From NCBI RefSeq assembly GCF_016239305.1, contig NZ_JAEHOQ010000006.1, forward strand, positions 124,001-188,000: a DNA stretch of 64,000 nt. The letters are read 5' to 3'. Positions 62,536 through 64,000 of the stretch are shown here, one piece after another. Position 1 is the first letter of the stretch. Each line of letters begins with the position of its first letter. The stretch comes from Proteus vulgaris. GTDB lineage: Bacteria > Pseudomonadota > Gammaproteobacteria > Enterobacterales > Enterobacteriaceae. A model generated the notes under the pieces. The model did no database searches. It was not told the DNA's origin and was given only the letters and a program-made list of their open reading frames with translations. A program made the translations under genes and the position numbers.

Positions 62536-63528
62536 TTAAAGCGTTTCACGCTCTATTAATTCTGTAGGAAGAAAAGTGACTTCATCAATATTACTTTCTT
62601 CTCTAATTGCTTTTAATAAAATCTTTGCTGAGAGAACACCCATTTCATATTTATGATGATCTATTGTTGTTAGTGCAGGCGTTAAAATATTTGATGCATA
62701 AATATTATCAAAACCTACAATTTTTAATTGATCAGGAATTTGAATGTTATGTTCTTTCGCTGCTCTTAAAATACCGATTGCCATTTCATCATTAGCAGAA
62801 AATATGGCAGAAGGCATGTTACCTGTCTCAATTAATGCATTCATTTTTTGGTAAGCATCAGCTTCGGTAAAATTTGAATGAATAATAAGGCCTGGATTTA
62901 AAGGTATGCGGTTATAACCTAGTGCAGCAATAAAACCGTCTAAACGTTTTTGATTATCATAAGAACCTTCAGGGCCACTAAAAAAGGTAATCTCGGTCGC
63001 TCCCGCCTTTACTAATGCGTTAACAGCTTTGAAAGCACCACCAAAATTATCAATCAATACACTATAAATATGGGGACTTTTTAATTCTCTATCTAATACA
63101 ACTACGGGCAAATTTTCAGATGCGATAGATTTTATAAATTCATTGTCAAATGAACTAGATAAAATAATGGCACCATCAACAATACGTTCACGTAAATACT
63201 TATGAGCGGTTGATTGTTCACCACCATAAAGGCTACATGCGACTAAATCATATTGTTCACTGTGTGTTTGCTCTTGAATACCACGGACTAACTCACTGTA
63301 GATAGGCCCAAACCAAGAGTTAAAAAAGAGACCTATAGCACCACTACGTTTAGTTTTAAGCATTTTGGCATTGCTATTGGCAATGTAATTCATCTCTTTT
63401 GCTATTTTCAGTACATATTGGCGTGTTTTTTCAGTAATCTTTGGGCTACCATTTATAGCGTAAGATACTGTAGAGATTGAAACATTTGCTTTTTTAGCTA
63501 CATCTTTTATGGTAACACTCATCTTCAT
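62536..63528 (-). CDS. LacI-family regulator of the sugar operon
   Basis: 330 residues. The N-terminal helix-turn-helix is SVTIKDVAKKANVSISTVSY with AINGSPKITEKTR and the hinge; the periplasmic-binding-protein-like ligand domain follows (FSANDEMAIGILRAAKEHNI, IVGFDNIYASNILTPALTTI). It lies between the GH94-like gene and the transporter genes in the same direction. It probably represses the operon until the sugar or a derivative binds. Confidence 0.93.
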   Translation of the reverse strand: MKMSVTIKDVAKKANVSISTVSYAINGSPKITEKTRQYVLKIAKEMNYIANSNAKMLKTKRSGAIGLFFNSWFGPIYSELVRGIQEQTHSEQYDLVACSLYGGEQSTAHKYLRERIVDGAIILSSSFDNEFIKSIASENLPVVVLDRELKSPHIYSVLIDNFGGAFKAVNALVKAGATEITFFSGPEGSYDNQKRLDGFIAALGYNRIPLNPGLIIHSNFTEADAYQKMNALIETGNMPSAIFSANDEMAIGILRAAKEHNIQIPDQLKIVGFDNIYASNILTPALTTIDHHKYEMGVLSAKILLKAIREESNIDEVTFLPTELIERETL

Positions 63529-63623
63529 CCCTCAAAAAAATAAACACACAATACGTGAATATACCACTTAGTCGGCTCTTGCGATGAGTAGCAAGAGCCA
63601 GATCCTAAGCTTTACTTTGATAT

Positions 63624-64000
63624 TTATAGATAAATATCAAGTGTGTTGTTATCCAATAAATAAGCCATAACATCTGAATTCTTGATTAAAACGCCACCTG
63701 TACGATAAGGGTTATTTTGTAATGTAAAGTCTACTATTTGTTGATTAAGTATGACGCGTTTAGGTGTGTATTCACCCTCGTTAGGATAAATATTAATCAC
63801 AACCGGTTTTCCATAAAGTTGGAAATTAAAGCTAGTATCACCAAATTCTTTACTAATAACGGGATCTAGCAGTAAATCACCAAATTCATAACGAAGGCCT
63901 AAAACATTAGAGATAATTTGGTTAATATAAATCCCAGGACCACTGGAATAGATGCGCCAACCGCCTTTTGTGGCAACTTTTCCTGTTTTTAATTGCTCAA
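63624..64000 (-). CDS. 3' end of a GH94-like glycoside phosphorylase gene (partial)
   Basis: 125 codons to the window edge. GGWRIYSSGPGIYINQIISN and LGLRYEFGDLLLDPVI are the C-terminal signature of GH94 (cellobiose/chitobiose/cyclic-glucan phosphorylase) enzymes, which split beta-glucosides with phosphate. It is the first gene seen of the minus-strand operon; a hairpin (GGCTCTTGC with GCAAGAGCC, 63574-63599) lies between it and lacI. Confidence 0.8.
   Translation of the reverse strand, partial: EQLKTGKVATKGGWRIYSSGPGIYINQIISNVLGLRYEFGDLLLDPVISKEFGDTSFNFQLYGKPVVINIYPNEGEYTPKRVILNQQIVDFTLQNNPYRTGGVLIKNSDVMAYLLDNNTLDIYL

Noticed and set aside
1-64000. CRISPR arrays, rRNA genes and complete insertion sequences
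   Set aside because: I looked for regularly spaced repeats, rRNA-like sequence and transposase genes and saw none. Only possible worn Tn3-like ends at 46422-46615 remain.

Overview
The window is an AT-rich enterobacterial chromosome segment, almost certainly Proteus and probably the P. vulgaris group. The best marker is a membrane L-amino acid deaminase (52573-53988), an enzyme typical of the Proteus/Providencia/Morganella group and recalled here as close to the P. vulgaris form. Two small MrpJ-like XRE regulators fit the same assignment. No database search was possible; family names rest on motifs, gene order and recollection.

Positions 1 to about 40383 are one near-complete lambda/HK97-like siphovirus prophage whose left end lies outside the window. 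A leftward operon of about eleven small genes (27-4548) leaves a promoter at 4581-4609. The immunity region (4759-7027) has the lambda layout: OL/PL, two lysogeny genes in the rexB-rexA position (a 315-residue protein and a minimal nucleotidyltransferase), cI, OR/PR, cro. Five matching 17-bp operators mark OL and OR. Rightward come a helicase, a zinc-ribbon/TOPRIM primase and antiterminator Q. A region of extra genes follows: a MetE-like enzyme behind two MetR boxes, two small Cys/His proteins and a tRNA-like element. Next are the lysis genes (holin, endolysin candidate, an antirepressor preceded by a long hairpin RNA, nested Rz/Rz1), then HNH, a cos candidate, terminase, capsid, the tail genes with a -1 frameshift, tape measure, tail tip and fiber. 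The right end carries a chemoreceptor gene with a FliA-type promoter, a P4-type integrase and an attR made of the 3' part of a tRNA-Arg(UCU) gene.

Positions 40405-49381 are a graveyard of related elements: an integrase fragment of another family, a LysE fragment, an endolysin tail, a frameshifted Rz/Rz1 pair, a ribbon-helix-helix gene, an inverted integrase fragment, an E-type DNase immunity gene beside a bacteriocin that has lost its nuclease core, a second tail-fiber gene broken by one stop codon, a Sel1-repeat protein, a broken regulator gene and a frameshifted Fic gene. In both the live prophage and the inverted remnant, the interval between fiber and integrase holds cargo: a chemoreceptor in one, bacteriocin plus immunity in the other.

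Positions 49382-64000 are host chromosome: long AT-rich intergenic stretches, the deaminase flanked by two paralogous XRE regulators, a periplasmic ankyrin-repeat protein, and a minus-strand carbohydrate operon (GH94-like enzyme, LacI regulator, solute-binding protein, two permeases, a small membrane protein, GH3 beta-glucosidase) that lacks its own ABC ATPase in the window.
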